From the NCBI GenBank assembly GCA_049840515.1, contig JASGKW010000009.1, positions 186,001 to 250,000 of the forward strand: DNA of 64,000 nucleotides, given 5' to 3'. The notes under the pieces were generated by a model. The model saw only the letters and a program-made list of their open reading frames with translations. It had not been told where the DNA came from and made no database searches. The stretch is from Muricomes sp049840515. GTDB taxonomy: Bacteria; Bacillota; Clostridia; Lachnospirales; Lachnospiraceae. How positions within the stretch are numbered: position 1 is the first letter of the stretch; each line of letters begins with the position of its first letter. Below, piece after piece: positions 24,977 to 34,244 of this stretch. Made by a program: the position numbers and the translations under genes.

Positions 24977-26104
24977 CTATCCCTGTTTGTAAGCGCGCCC
25001 TACAGCATCTGCCATAATGATAGCTGCCGCCACAGACTTAGCTTCAACCGGGAATGGCATGGAGTAAATAGATTCTTCCGGGATGCAGGCTTTTTCGGCT
25101 ACCTGCATTAATTCCTCCTGGGTGATGGAGTCCACACCGATATCTGCCAGGCACACCGGCAATCCAACTCCCACACAGAAATCCAATACTTGGTGTAATT
25201 CTTCTTTTGGTGCATTTTCCATTATAAGCTGTGCAATTGTTCCAAATGCCACTTTTTCACCGTGAAAATATTGATGTGTGCCCTCAAGAATTGTCAGACC
25301 GTCATGGATAGCATGCGCAGCCGCAAGACCGCCGCTCTCAAATCCAAGCCCGGACAAAAGAATATTGGCTTCAATAATATTTTCCAGCGCCGGAGTCACC
25401 TGGTTACACTCACAGGAAACCCTCGCCTTCCTTCCATCCTTTAACAGAGTCTGATAGCACAGTGTGGCTAATGCAAACGCCGTGTTTGTCCCTTTTGCGG
25501 CCCCGCATAATCCCTCCCGGAAACCGCACGGCAGTCCTGCATTCACATTGGAATAGGAATTGGCTGTGGCTCTCGCTTCAAAATAAGTAGAAAGAGCATC
25601 TCCCATTCCTGACACCAGAAAACGTGTGGGTGCATTTGCAATTACCGTTGTATCAATCAGAACCACGCTGGGGCTCTGTTTAAAATATGCATAGTCATCA
25701 AACGCACCTTCCGGGGTGTATAATACTGCAGAATGACTTGTAGGAGCGTCCGTCGCGGCAATGGTGGGGCAGATAATCAGGGCCTCACCCATAGCCACAC
25801 ATTTTGCCGTGTCAATGGCCTTTCCTCCTCCCAATCCAATCGTACAAGAGCATCCATTTTGTTTGGCAACATCCTGTAACCTCGCAACTTCCTGGCGGGA
25901 ACACTCACCCTGGAATCCGCTTTCCACAAACGTAACCTGAAATTTCTCCGCTGTTGCATCCAATTTTTCTTTTACCCTGGCAACATCATCGGGGTGGGCA
26001 ATTAAGAGTGCTGACTCCCCAAATGTTTTTACGAAATACCCCAAATTTAATAACTCGTCTTCCCCCTGTACATATTTTGTTGGACAAATAAATGCTTTTC
26101 TCAC
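24977..26104 (-). CDS. gldA: Glycerol dehydrogenase (iron/zinc-type polyol dehydrogenase)
   Basis: A 375-residue family-III alcohol dehydrogenase. It has the NAD site IGLGGGKAIDTAKCVA, the substrate loop TIAATDAPTSHSAVLYT, and metal ligands Asp in SGMGDALSTYFEA and His in AAHAIHDGL and HQYFHGEKVAFG. It oxidises glycerol to dihydroxyacetone, which the next gene phosphorylates. The start codon is GTG at 26104, with GGGAGGT eight bases upstream. Divergent from the PocR-AraC regulator across a 280-base control region. Diol substrates other than glycerol are possible. Confidence 0.88.
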   Translation of the reverse strand: MRKAFICPTKYVQGEDELLNLGYFVKTFGESALLIAHPDDVARVKEKLDATAEKFQVTFVESGFQGECSRQEVARLQDVAKQNGCSCTIGLGGGKAIDTAKCVAMGEALIICPTIAATDAPTSHSAVLYTPEGAFDDYAYFKQSPSVVLIDTTVIANAPTRFLVSGMGDALSTYFEARATANSYSNVNAGLPCGFREGLCGAAKGTNTAFALATLCYQTLLKDGRKARVSCECNQVTPALENIIEANILLSGLGFESGGLAAAHAIHDGLTILEGTHQYFHGEKVAFGTIAQLIMENAPKEELHQVLDFCVGVGLPVCLADIGVDSITQEELMQVAEKACIPEESIYSMPFPVEAKSVAAAIIMADAVGRAYKQG

Positions 26105-26384
26105 TTGTCTTTACCTCCCTGGTTTTATTTTGTCTTTCAGTCCAATACAGCTACTGCCGTTTTGCTATTATGTCAATTATATCTAATTAAAATTATATTA
26201 CAATGGCACCAGTTGTCTATTTTATATAAATTATAATGGTGTTTTTATGATGTATCACATAACAATGGTAATATTATGACTTTTAATCCATTTCCCAAAA
26301 CAACATTGATTTTTATGCTCTGCTCTAGTAATATAATGACATCGGATGGAACGGCTAAGTTGCATAAGGAGGAGACTGATTTTT

Positions 26385-27350
26385 ATGATGCATTTTAATT
26401 TAGATAAGCTTCTTGATTTGAAAAAATGGCAGGATTTACAGGATTCCCTTGCAGATGTAACTCAGCTCGCAATTATTACGGTTGACTATAAAGGAAATCC
26501 CATTTCCGCCCACAGCAGATGCACACCCTTCTGTCAGAAAATCCGGAGTAATCCAGAACTGGCTAAAATGTGCCAGAAATGTGACTCCAGAGCAGGATTA
26601 GAGTCGGTGCGGTCCAACAGACCCTATATCTATCTCTGTCATTATAATATTATTGATATTGCAATTCCCATAACAAACGATGACAAATATATCGGCGCCA
26701 TCATGGCCGGCCAGGTGAGGCTGCCTTTTACAAGTGCAGTTCCTGACCTGGAGCAAATATTATATTCACCTCTCAGACTTCAGGAACTCCAGGAGTCTCA
26801 GGAGTTAAAACGTTTATACATGGAAATTCCAACTTTAGATTATGATACTATTTTAAAATCTTCAGACATGCTTTTTAAGTTGTGCAGCTACATTATAGAT
26901 GAGGCAACTGACAAGAATTTAATTCTCAGCAGGCACAATTTTTCAGATACAATGCCGCACACCCCTCTGCAAAATACGCCGGAATCTAATTTTACGCCCT
27001 TCCCTGCTCCCAGGAACACAAAATTATTGCCCGCCCTGGAATACATTTTTAGCAACCCGCACTTAATGGTTTCGCTGGAGGAAGCCGCCCAGCTCTGCCA
27101 CCTAAGCTCCGGCTATTTCAGCAGAACTTTTTCTAAGGAATTTAATACAAACTACACCGCATATATTACCGGACTGAAAATAGAATGGGCAAAAGAATTG
27201 CTCGCAAACACAGACCTTTCTGTGACACAAATCAGTGACAAACTTGGCTTCAGTGACCCCGGATATTTTATTAAAACATTTAAAAAACAGGAATATTTAA
27301 CCCCTGCCTTATATCGAAAATATTCCCCCGCTCAAAATATTTCCAAATAG
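26385..27350 (+). CDS. AraC-family regulator with PocR sensory domain
   Basis: A 321-residue protein. The N-terminal PocR domain (about residues 5-165) has the typical cysteine pattern CTPFCQKIRS, CQKCD and YLCH, and GAIMAGQVRL. A two-helix-turn-helix AraC domain ends the protein (LEEAAQLCHLSSGYFSRTFS, VTQISDKLGFSDPGYFIKTF). PocR-type domains respond to small hydrocarbon derivatives such as propanediol, so this should control the divergent glycerol/dihydroxyacetone genes. The start is ATG 26385, or 26388, with AAGGAGGAG upstream. Confidence 0.9.
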   Translation: MMHFNLDKLLDLKKWQDLQDSLADVTQLAIITVDYKGNPISAHSRCTPFCQKIRSNPELAKMCQKCDSRAGLESVRSNRPYIYLCHYNIIDIAIPITNDDKYIGAIMAGQVRLPFTSAVPDLEQILYSPLRLQELQESQELKRLYMEIPTLDYDTILKSSDMLFKLCSYIIDEATDKNLILSRHNFSDTMPHTPLQNTPESNFTPFPAPRNTKLLPALEYIFSNPHLMVSLEEAAQLCHLSSGYFSRTFSKEFNTNYTAYITGLKIEWAKELLANTDLSVTQISDKLGFSDPGYFIKTFKKQEYLTPALYRKYSPAQNISK

Positions 27351-27361
27351 AGTCTAAGCAA

Positions 27362-27402
27362 AAAGGGATGCCGCAAATTTCTTGCAGCATCCCCATTTTT
27401 TT
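27362..27402. terminator. Bidirectional terminator between the AraC and SIS genes
   Basis: GGGATGC-c-GCAA pairs with TTGC-a-GCATCCC. ATTTTTTT follows on the plus strand and TTTTT on the minus strand. It serves the convergent regulator and transporter operon. Confidence 0.85.
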
Positions 27403-27414
27403 AATGTTTCACTT

Positions 27415-28002
27415 TCATTCTAAGTTTGCATGATATTCCCACAAACTGTCTATCTCAATTTTCTTATCTTCTATCAGCATCATTGCCGTTGTATCTCCAA
27501 AGAGCAGAAGCGCCTGTTCAAACAGGGATGTCATGGGCTGTCCGGAATGAATTTCATCCTTCATTTTAGCCCGGCTCTCAACCGGTATCCGCACAAATAA
27601 ATCTGCGACCTCCTTGAGAGAACTCTCCGGATTGCTCCCGATATGGATAACCTTCGCACCGATTGCTTTTGCCTTTTTTGCAATTCCCACAGGATACAAA
27701 GTCTCTCCGCTCCCGGAACCTACAATCAGGACATCCTCCTGCGTAATCGCAGGTTCTGTAATCTGTCCCACCACAACAGAGTGTATTCCAAGATGTGAGT
27801 ATCGTTTGGCAATTGCCTCCAGTGACAAGAGTACTCTGCCCACACCCACAAAAAATACTTTTTCTGCACCTGTGACCATTTCCAGATAGGTCTTTACCTT
27901 ATCAGAATCCACCCCATCCAGAGCCTTTTCACACTCTTCAATTACAATACTTTTCATTTTCTCATACTGCTGACTGCCCAATCTTACACCCGCTTCCTGC
28001 AA
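27415..28002 (-). CDS. SIS-domain sugar-phosphate isomerase, 6-phospho-3-hexuloisomerase-like
   Basis: About 180-195 residues of a single SIS domain (KVFFVGVGRVLLSLEAIAKR, DVLIVGSGSGETLYPVGIAK, GAKVIHIGSNPES and a C-terminal LFGDTTAMMLIEDK), the size of HxlB-type isomerases. It interconverts phosphorylated ketohexoses in related enzymes. It is the last gene of the ABC-transporter operon. No ATG occurs near the expected start: TTG at 28002, TTG at 27981 and ATG at 27957 (MKSIVIEEC) are the candidates, none with a strong binding site, so a lost start or indel is possible. A second SIS protein lies at the other end of the operon. Confidence 0.8.
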   Translation of the reverse strand: MQEAGVRLGSQQYEKMKSIVIEECEKALDGVDSDKVKTYLEMVTGAEKVFFVGVGRVLLSLEAIAKRYSHLGIHSVVVGQITEPAITQEDVLIVGSGSGETLYPVGIAKKAKAIGAKVIHIGSNPESSLKEVADLFVRIPVESRAKMKDEIHSGQPMTSLFEQALLLFGDTTAMMLIEDKKIEIDSLWEYHANLE

Positions 28003-28035
28003 ATATGCTTTTATTTTTGTTTTCCCAGGAACTCT

Positions 28036-28998
28036 CTAGCTGACTTTGCTCAGACGCTGAGTTCTTCTCCTGTCAAAAGTGAAGTTAATGATAAGAACAG
28101 CAACCAGTGCAACACCCCAGATTAAATCTCTGTAGTAATTGCTGATATTTGGGAACATGTTCAGGTAGGAAGACATCATCTGCAAAATTACAACCGCAAT
28201 CGCAATACCCGGGATGCTTCCGAATCCACCGTTCGGATTTACTCCTCCCAATACCGCAATCAGAATACTCTGCATGGTGTAACTGCTTCCAAAATCCGCT
28301 TTTGCGGAGTTGATTCTCGCCAAACTCAGCAAACCTGCCACCGCAGACATAATTCCTGAGAGCATATATGTGCGGACCAAAACTGAATTACAATGGATTC
28401 CTGCAAATCTTGCAGCTTTTTCATTGGTACCCACAAGGTAAACCCGGGCGCCAAATTTCGTTCTGCTCATAATAAATGTAACTACAACAATCAGAAGAAT
28501 AAATACGACAAAAGAGAGTGGTATATATCCAAATAAGGCCGTTGTTGCAAAAGAAGTATATGCTTCTGGAATACCGCTGACCGTACTTCCATTTGACGCG
28601 ATAATCGCAATACCCATAAATAACTGATAAGTACCCAGTGTCGCCAGCATAGCTGGTATTTTTAAATAAGATACCAAAAATCCGTTAAAACTTCCGCAGA
28701 GAGTTCCTGCCAGCAGTGCAACGACTATCGCAAGCGGAACACTTCCCCCGTCCTGCATCATAATACCTGCCAGAATACCGCACAAATTTGCGATATAAAC
28801 TGTTGACAGGTCGATTCCTCCTGAAATCATACAGATTCCGACGCCAATTGACATCAGGCCATATTCTGAGAGCTGCTTTGCCATCGTCTGAAAACTTCCG
28901 ATTTTAATAAATTCCGTCGGTTTTGTAACGCAGGCTATTATAATAAAAGCAACAAGTATTATTAGTAATCTTTTGATATTACTGTCCATCTTTTTCAT
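28036..28998 (-). CDS. Ribose-type ABC transporter permease
   Basis: A 320-residue membrane protein of the BPD_transp_2 family, with about nine hydrophobic helices and the conserved GGIDLSTVYIANLCGILAG and VLGGVNPNGGFGS loops. It forms the channel with the next permease upstream, so the transporter is heterodimeric as in some RbsC- and AraH-like pairs. The ATG lies within four bases of the upstream permease stop, with GAAGGAGGCAGC at the end of that gene as binding site. Confidence 0.9.
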   Translation of the reverse strand: MKKMDSNIKRLLIILVAFIIIACVTKPTEFIKIGSFQTMAKQLSEYGLMSIGVGICMISGGIDLSTVYIANLCGILAGIMMQDGGSVPLAIVVALLAGTLCGSFNGFLVSYLKIPAMLATLGTYQLFMGIAIIASNGSTVSGIPEAYTSFATTALFGYIPLSFVVFILLIVVVTFIMSRTKFGARVYLVGTNEKAARFAGIHCNSVLVRTYMLSGIMSAVAGLLSLARINSAKADFGSSYTMQSILIAVLGGVNPNGGFGSIPGIAIAVVILQMMSSYLNMFPNISNYYRDLIWGVALVAVLIINFTFDRRRTQRLSKVS

Positions 28999-29000
28999 AA

Positions 29001-30022
29001 TTATGCTGCCTCCTTCTTTAACCTGGTCTTTACTTTAATTCCCGCATGACTCTGGATTGCAGAGATTGCCGTACCTATAATGATAATTGCTCCGATAAAT
29101 ACTTTCTGCCAGTACACTGAAATTCCGAGAAGTATCAGGCTGTTGGATACCATGGTCAAAAGCAGCGTGCCAAGCAGACATCCCTTTAATGTACCGATTC
29201 CGCCTGTCATTCTGGTTCCTCCCAGAATAATTGCCGCGATAACAATCATTTCACCTCCGGCATACTCGGTAGGCAGATATCTCATAGACATAACCGCATA
29301 ACACAGACCTGCTGCCGCTGCAACACCTCCGTTTACAACAAAAATACCAAAACGGATTCCTTTTACGTTAAATCCGGCCCTCTCTGCGGATACTTCATCA
29401 CCTCCGACTGCATATACGCCTCGCCCTACTATAGTTTTATTCAGCACAAGGTAAGCAATAACGTAGAGAACAATCATAATCAAAAAGGTCATAGGCAGTG
29501 TAGAACCCAGCCCGCTTTTTGCATTCTTCACAGTAATCAGTGAAGCCTTTCCAAAAGCCGCCAGGTTTTGAGGCAGGTCCATTCTTTCTGCTTCAAATGC
29601 TCCCAGCAGAATCCCGCTGAAAATAGAGCTGGTTCCCAATGTTACGATAAGACTTGGGAAGTTATATTTTACAATAATAAATCCGTTGAGTGCACCATCA
29701 CACAGCCAAACAGAATGCCAATGATAAATGTAACAATCCACGGTGCACTGCCAAGTCCAAGAGAGTTGGTCACAGTCAGGGCAAGATAACTGCTGAGCGC
29801 AGCAATCAGAGGAAAGGACACATCAGGCCCTGTACTGACAAATGCCAGAAGTGCACAGATTGCATAGATAGACGGAACAATCATGGAACGGAGTAAGTCT
29901 ACTATATTATTATTTGCAAAAAACAGACCAGATCTTACCTGAATTACCAGAGACAATACTACGATAATGATAAACACATAAAACTCTGTCTGTTTTACCG
30001 TTTTCTTTAAAAATTTATTCAT
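29001..30022 (-). pseudogene. Ribose-type ABC transporter permease, frameshifted as given
   Basis: Two frames make one permease of about 340 residues. The first starts MNKFLKKTVKQTEFYVFIII and ends in IGILFGCVM. The second resumes as GALNGFIIVKYNFPSLIVTL and runs to the end (KTRLKKEAA). The break near 29695 is ATGGTGCAC where ATGGGTGCAC is expected, a G lost from a run of three. The family loop GGTRMTGGIGTLKG is intact. Without frame repair the transporter would lack one channel subunit. The partner permease, ATPase and binding protein are alongside. Confidence 0.85.
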
Positions 30023-30037
30023 CTGTCTGCCCCCTTC

Positions 30038-31532
30038 CTATACCGTTGCCTGTGCAAGTGTTGCTGCATTGAGTTCTTCTGCAGATAATCTTCCTGTCAC
30101 TCTTCCGGCCTGCATAACCAGTGCTTTGTCGCAGGTCGCAATAACCTCTGAAGCATCATCAGAAACAACAATAATTGCCATACCTTCCGCTGCCAGTTCC
30201 CTCAGAAGCTTGTGTATGTCATACTTCGCTCCGATATCAACTCCAACTGTAGGTCCATTCAGAATGAGTACTTTGGGATGATTTGCAAGCCACCGGCCCA
30301 GAACTACTTTCTGCTGGTTACCGCCGGAGAGAGTTTGTACCGGAAATTCATGGTTCTTCGTCGCAACTCCGATATCCTTCACCCATTTTGCAGACTCATC
30401 TACCACTTTCTTAGTGCTCATTATTCCCGCTTTATTTGCCAGCTCATCCATTTTACTCACAGTAATATTCCGAATGATTGACTGAGGCAGGAAGAGTCCT
30501 TCCGTCAGACGGTCCTCAGGAACCAGTGCAATTCCCAGCTTCTGGGCGGTGGACACATTTTTAATGTGCACTTCTTTTCCTTCCACCAGAATCTGACCCG
30601 CTGTTGGTTTCATCAGGCCAAAAAGTGCAAGTGAAAGTTCTGTACGTCCGGAACCTAACTGTCCGGTAACTCCCAAAATTTCTCCCTGATGCAGTTCAAA
30701 ACTTACATCCTTCGAATCCCGGGCCCGTAAGATTGCGCGCCTCCAGAACCACATCACCAAATTTTTCCTCATTAACCTCTTTTATAACCTGTGTATCAAA
30801 ATGACGTCCTGTCATGTGATATGCGAATTTCTCCTCCGTCATATCTTCCATAGGGCAGCTGATAACATTCTCGCCGTTTCTCAGTATGGTAATACTGTCC
30901 GATATTTCAAATACCTCTTCCAGTTTATGGGATACAAACAGAATTGTAACTCCGTTTGCCTTCAGATTTGCAACGATTTCAAAGAGGCGGTCTACCTCTC
31001 TCTTTGTCAGCGCCGTTGTAGGCTCATCCATAATAATCAGTTTTGCATTATCCAAGAGAGCTCTGGAAATTGCAATCAACTGTTTATCAGCAACCGGCAG
31101 TGTCTCAACAAGAGCATCCAGATCTACATCAAAATTAATCTTCTTGATTGCCTCTTCCGCAATTCTTCTGAATTCTTTTTTATTAACCAGCTTCTTTTTA
31201 TTGGCGAGCACCTGGTTGAACGCCAGATTCTCTATAACTGTCAAGTTTGGGAAAATAGAAAAATCCTGATAGATAACCTGAACTCCAGCCTTAATGGCTT
31301 CCGCGGGTGTCATAACAGGGTAATCTTTCCCATCCACTTCAATTGTACCTTCATCTGGTTGATAGAAACCGGATATAACCTTGATAATTGTAGATTTTCC
31401 ACAGCCATTTTCACCTGCCAGACAATGTGTTTCCCCCCGCTTGATTGTAAGATCCACCCCTCTGAGAGCATGAACACCACCAAATGATTTCTTAATTCCT
31501 TTTACACAAAGGATATTTTCATTTTCCATCAC
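30038..31532 (-). pseudogene. Sugar ABC transporter ATP-binding protein (two ATPase domains), frameshifted as given
   Basis: A RbsA/MglA-type double ATPase of about 498 residues in two frames. Domain one has Walker A GENGCGKSTIIK, signature LPVADKQLIAISRAL and Walker B LIIMDEPTTALT. Domain two has GQLGSGRTELSLALF, LSGGNQQKVVLGRWL and an atypical Walker B (VLILNGPTVGVD) lacking the catalytic Asp-Glu, so only one site may hydrolyse ATP. The break near 30715 is one extra base in GGATTCGAAGGATG (GGATTCAAGGATG restores GFKDVSFELHQGE). It energises import by the two permeases. Confidence 0.87.
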
Positions 31533-31556
31533 GTTACCCTGCCTTTCTGTATTTTA

Positions 31557-31601
31557 CTGGGGTAACGTAAATAATCCACCACTTTTTCTTAGTTACCCCA
31601 G
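31557..31601 (-). promoter_or_regulatory. Perfect 10-bp inverted repeat upstream of the ATPase gene
   Basis: CTGGGGTAAC (31557-31566) and GTTACCCCAG (31592-31601) are exact complements separated by 25 bases, between the intergenic terminator and the ATPase ATG at 31532. It could be an RNA hairpin that protects or exposes the downstream mRNA, or an operator. Confidence 0.5.
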
Positions 31602-31606
31602 TTTGG

Positions 31607-31643
31607 AAAAAACCGCACATCCCACACGCGTGTAAGATGTGCG
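31607..31643 (-). terminator. Intergenic terminator/attenuator after the sugar-binding protein gene
   Basis: On the minus strand CGCACATC and GATGTGCG (31614-31621 and 31636-31643) form an 8-bp stem followed by GTTTTTTCC. It lies 65 bases after the binding-protein stop and before the ATPase gene. Partial termination here would give more binding protein than membrane complex, as is usual for such operons. Confidence 0.75.
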
Positions 31644-31707
31644 ATTATTGTTATTTTCCAATACTATTCCCACCGGATTCTGCTGCCGGCAGTACTAATT
31701 CCATTTC

Positions 31708-32820
31708 TTAGAAATCATAATCATTAATATTGTCTTTTGTGATTGTGAGGTCAGCCTGTCCAATCAGACATCTGTTGTCTCCCTCAACCAGTTTGAGACT
31801 GTTGTATCCGTCAATACCAAGGTCTGTACCTTCACCGACTTCTTCTCCTGCAAGAATCATAGAAGCCACTTTACACATAACATAACCAGAATCTTTTGGA
31901 TCCCACAGTTTGATTGTAGAAATTGTACCTGACTCAACATATGGTTTAAACTCGTTTGGTGTACCAACACCAACAACCTTTACATCCAGTCCCAACTCCT
32001 CTACAGCCTTAGCAATACCAGGGCAGTCTGTAGATGCAACACCTGTGAAACCTTTAATGTCAGGATTTGCTTTCAGTATTTCTTTTGCTCTCTCATAAGA
32101 AGTATCAATAGATTCCTCTGACTCCGCAGATGGGATTGCTCCGCCATTGATCAGTTCCATGTTTGGATATGCTTCCTGCTGACGTTTGTACTGAGCATTT
32201 GCATATTCCATATGAGTTGTGGAAGTTGTGTAAGCAACCATCATAGCATATTTGCCTTTTTCACCCATATCTTTTGCAAGAGCATCCATGATTGCAGCGC
32301 CAAAGTCATCTGCTGTAAATGCTTCTGTGTCAAATAAGGTATTCTTCTGGTTGGAAGCCTCATGAGTAACAACTACAATACCCTGCTCCATTGCATTCTT
32401 TAAAGATGCTTCGATTGCGCCTGGGTCAATAGGTACTACGCAGAGCGCATCCACACCCTGGTTGATTAAGTCGTCAATTACCTGAACCTGAGAAGCGGCA
32501 TCAGCATTCGCAGGTCCCTTCTGAATTACGTTGATTCCTGTCTCTTCGCCAAACTCATTTACACCGATTTCCATACGTTTGAACCAGTTTGCTGTGTTAT
32601 CTTTTGTCACAACAGCGATTGTCCACTCAGATTTGTCCTTGTCTGATTTGTAGCTCGCAACATCAAACACATCACCGCTTCCGCTGTCTTTAGAGCTGGA
32701 CTCCTTTGTGTCTTTCTTTGAATCAGAAGACGTGGTGGTCTTTTCAGTGCTGCAGGCTGCCAACGAAAATGTTAAAGCTGCCGCTGCCATGATTGCGATA
32801 ATTTTTTTCAGATTTTTCAT
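31708..32820 (-). CDS. Sugar ABC transporter substrate-binding lipoprotein (RbsB/LsrB-like)
   Basis: A 370-residue protein beginning with a lipoprotein signal (MKNLKKIIAIMAAAALTFSL, lipobox LAAC), a Ser/Lys/Asp-rich linker (about residues 24-50), then a type-1 periplasmic-binding fold (WTIAVVTKDNTANWFKRMEI, GVDALCVVPIDPGAIEASLK, VVTHEASNQ, DIKGFTGVASTD). The double Asp/Gly features recall LsrB and rhamnose-binding proteins more than RbsB. The ligand is a monosaccharide or similar. AAAAGGAGGAAAAATT precedes the ATG. The gene is intact, unlike the two genes after it. Confidence 0.9.
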   Translation of the reverse strand: MKNLKKIIAIMAAAALTFSLAACSTEKTTTSSDSKKDTKESSSKDSGSGDVFDVASYKSDKDKSEWTIAVVTKDNTANWFKRMEIGVNEFGEETGINVIQKGPANADAASQVQVIDDLINQGVDALCVVPIDPGAIEASLKNAMEQGIVVVTHEASNQKNTLFDTEAFTADDFGAAIMDALAKDMGEKGKYAMMVAYTTSTTHMEYANAQYKRQQEAYPNMELINGGAIPSAESEESIDTSYERAKEILKANPDIKGFTGVASTDCPGIAKAVEELGLDVKVVGVGTPNEFKPYVESGTISTIKLWDPKDSGYVMCKVASMILAGEEVGEGTDLGIDGYNSLKLVEGDNRCLIGQADLTITKDNINDYDF

Positions 32821-32900
32821 AATTTTTCCTCCTTTTAAAATTTATGTTATCGCTCCATGCTCTTCGCATGGCCCATTATGGGCATTTCATATCTCAGGCT

Positions 32901-33464
32901 TTATTCCACATTTCGATGTCTGGCTGTCATCTCCTCCTGAGTGACTCCTGTTTCTTCACGAAGCATCATCACCAGAACATCATAAAAGATAAAAAGTGCC
33001 TGCTCAAACAGATTTCCCATTAATTGCTTTGATGATACATATTCTCCCACCGCTTTATAAGCCGCCGCAGGCAGATTCACTACCAAATCTGAAATGGGAA
33101 TCAGATACCCTGTATTGGACGGTGTAATCAGCGCCAGTGCTGCACCGTTATCCTTTGCCATCTGCGCCACATAATTTTCATGTCCCACATCAGCAGAACC
33201 GCAGGCACATATCATCAAATCGCCCTCCCCGATTGAAGGGGTCGTATCATCCCAAATCCAGTAAGATTTCTTTCCCAAGTGCATCAGTCTCATGGCAAAC
33301 GCTTTGGTTGCAAGACCCTCGCGCCCTGCCGCCAGCAAAAAAATGCGCTCATTCTTTTTTATAAGTTCCAGAAGCTCTCTGACATTCGAGTCGTCCATCC
33401 TGTCAAACACTTCTGTAAGTTCCGCCAATGCTGCTGATGACAATTCTTTAAACCTGTCCTGCAT
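32901..33464 (-). CDS. SIS-domain protein, 6-phospho-3-hexuloisomerase-like
   Basis: A 187-residue SIS-domain protein (FLLAAGREGLATKAFAMRLM, DLMICACGSADVGHENYVAQ, GAALALITPSNTGY, ending NLFEQALFIFYDVLVMML). It is related to, but clearly distinct from, the SIS protein at the other end of the operon. Position between an RpiB-like isomerase and the binding protein suggests it isomerises the imported, phosphorylated sugar. No kinase is encoded in this operon; the fused DhaK-DhaL is the nearest. The start has GGAGGGAAAACAC upstream. Confidence 0.85.
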   Translation of the reverse strand: MQDRFKELSSAALAELTEVFDRMDDSNVRELLELIKKNERIFLLAAGREGLATKAFAMRLMHLGKKSYWIWDDTTPSIGEGDLMICACGSADVGHENYVAQMAKDNGAALALITPSNTGYLIPISDLVVNLPAAAYKAVGEYVSSKQLMGNLFEQALFIFYDVLVMMLREETGVTQEEMTARHRNVE

Positions 33465-33481
33465 GTGTTTTCCCTCCCTGT

Positions 33482-33943
33482 TTAATATACAGTCTTCTCA
33501 AACTCAACTAACTGGTCATACTCCTTTTCCACTATCTTTGCCATCTCAGGCGTGAGCCCTGACATATGTTCCGCTTCAAGCCAGGCATTCGCCATCTCAA
33601 TTCCCATTTCATTTCCAATGATAAAACCGCCCAGGCACAGTACATTTGTATTGTTTACCGCTTTTGCCCTCCTTGCCTGATACAGACTCTCGCAGAGCGC
33701 AGCATACACACCTCTGTGCTTATTACATATAATGCTGACACCCATTCCTGTACCGCAGATAGCAATTCCTCTTTCATATTCCCCGCTCTGCACTCCGCGG
33801 GCTACAGCTACCGCTGCTTCCTGAAAAAGTACAGGGCTCTCGGGATCAATATCTGTAATCTCATATCCCTTTTTGAGCAAGTCTTTTTTTATAGCATTTT
33901 TCAACTCAAACCCAGCCGGGTCCGCTCCCATGATAATCTTCAT
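33482..33943 (-). CDS. RpiB/LacA/LacB-family sugar-phosphate isomerase
   Basis: About 153 residues. The catalytic cysteine loop IAICGTGMGVSIICNKHRGV is complete and LGGFIIGNEMG is typical. Where RpiB has the ring-opening histidine (DHAGFELK) this protein has DPAGFELK, pointing to a subfamily with another substrate, such as a tetrose or hexose phosphate. Start taken at ATG 33943 (MKIIMGADPAG), with GGGTGGGACAAGT upstream. It is the first gene of the transporter operon and lies directly behind the operator-bearing promoter. Confidence 0.85.
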   Translation of the reverse strand: MKIIMGADPAGFELKNAIKKDLLKKGYEITDIDPESPVLFQEAAVAVARGVQSGEYERGIAICGTGMGVSIICNKHRGVYAALCESLYQARRAKAVNNTNVLCLGGFIIGNEMGIEMANAWLEAEHMSGLTPEMAKIVEKEYDQLVEFEKTVY

Positions 33944-34066
33944 ACTTGTCCCACCCATCCTAAAAATTTTCCGTTTTGATGTAACCGTTTTATTTTATCA
34001 AACATCACAAAGTAATAATAGCTGTTTCTCTAGGATTTTTTATTACAAAGTTCGACATTCCTTTTC

Positions 34067-34120
34067 TGAAACCGGTTACAATATATGATAAATATACATC
34101 CTATCATTTCCATTTGTCAA
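34067..34120 (-). promoter_or_regulatory. Promoter plus cre/LacI-type operator of the sugar operon
   Basis: Minus strand: TTGACA (34115-34120), 18-base spacer, TATATT (34091-34096), then TGTAACCGGTTTCA (34067-34080) at about +4 to +17. The operator is palindromic around ACCGGT. It fits both a LacI-family site for the neighbouring regulator and the CcpA cre consensus. A second, imperfect copy, GTAACCGTTTTA, lies at 33981-33992, only about 40 bases before the rpiB-like ATG. Two spaced sites would allow looping or a roadblock. Confidence 0.7.
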
Positions 34121-34160
34121 CATTTTACCCATAACATTTTAGAAATTCATAACATCATAC

Positions 34161-34240
34161 AAAAAGCCATTGATAATAGTTGGTACATTACACAATTTAA
34201 TTGTATAATGTGCACAACGAATTATCAACGGCCTTTTTTT
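34161..34240. terminator. Long terminator hairpin after the LacI-family gene
   Basis: GCC-a-TTGATAAT (34166-34177) pairs with ATTATCAA-c-GGC (34221-34232), with a nested ACATTA-c-ACAATT / AATTGT-a-TAATGT stem. TTTTTTT follows on plus and TTTTT on minus. It isolates the regulator from the sugar-operon promoter. Confidence 0.8.
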
Positions 34241-34244
34241 ATCT

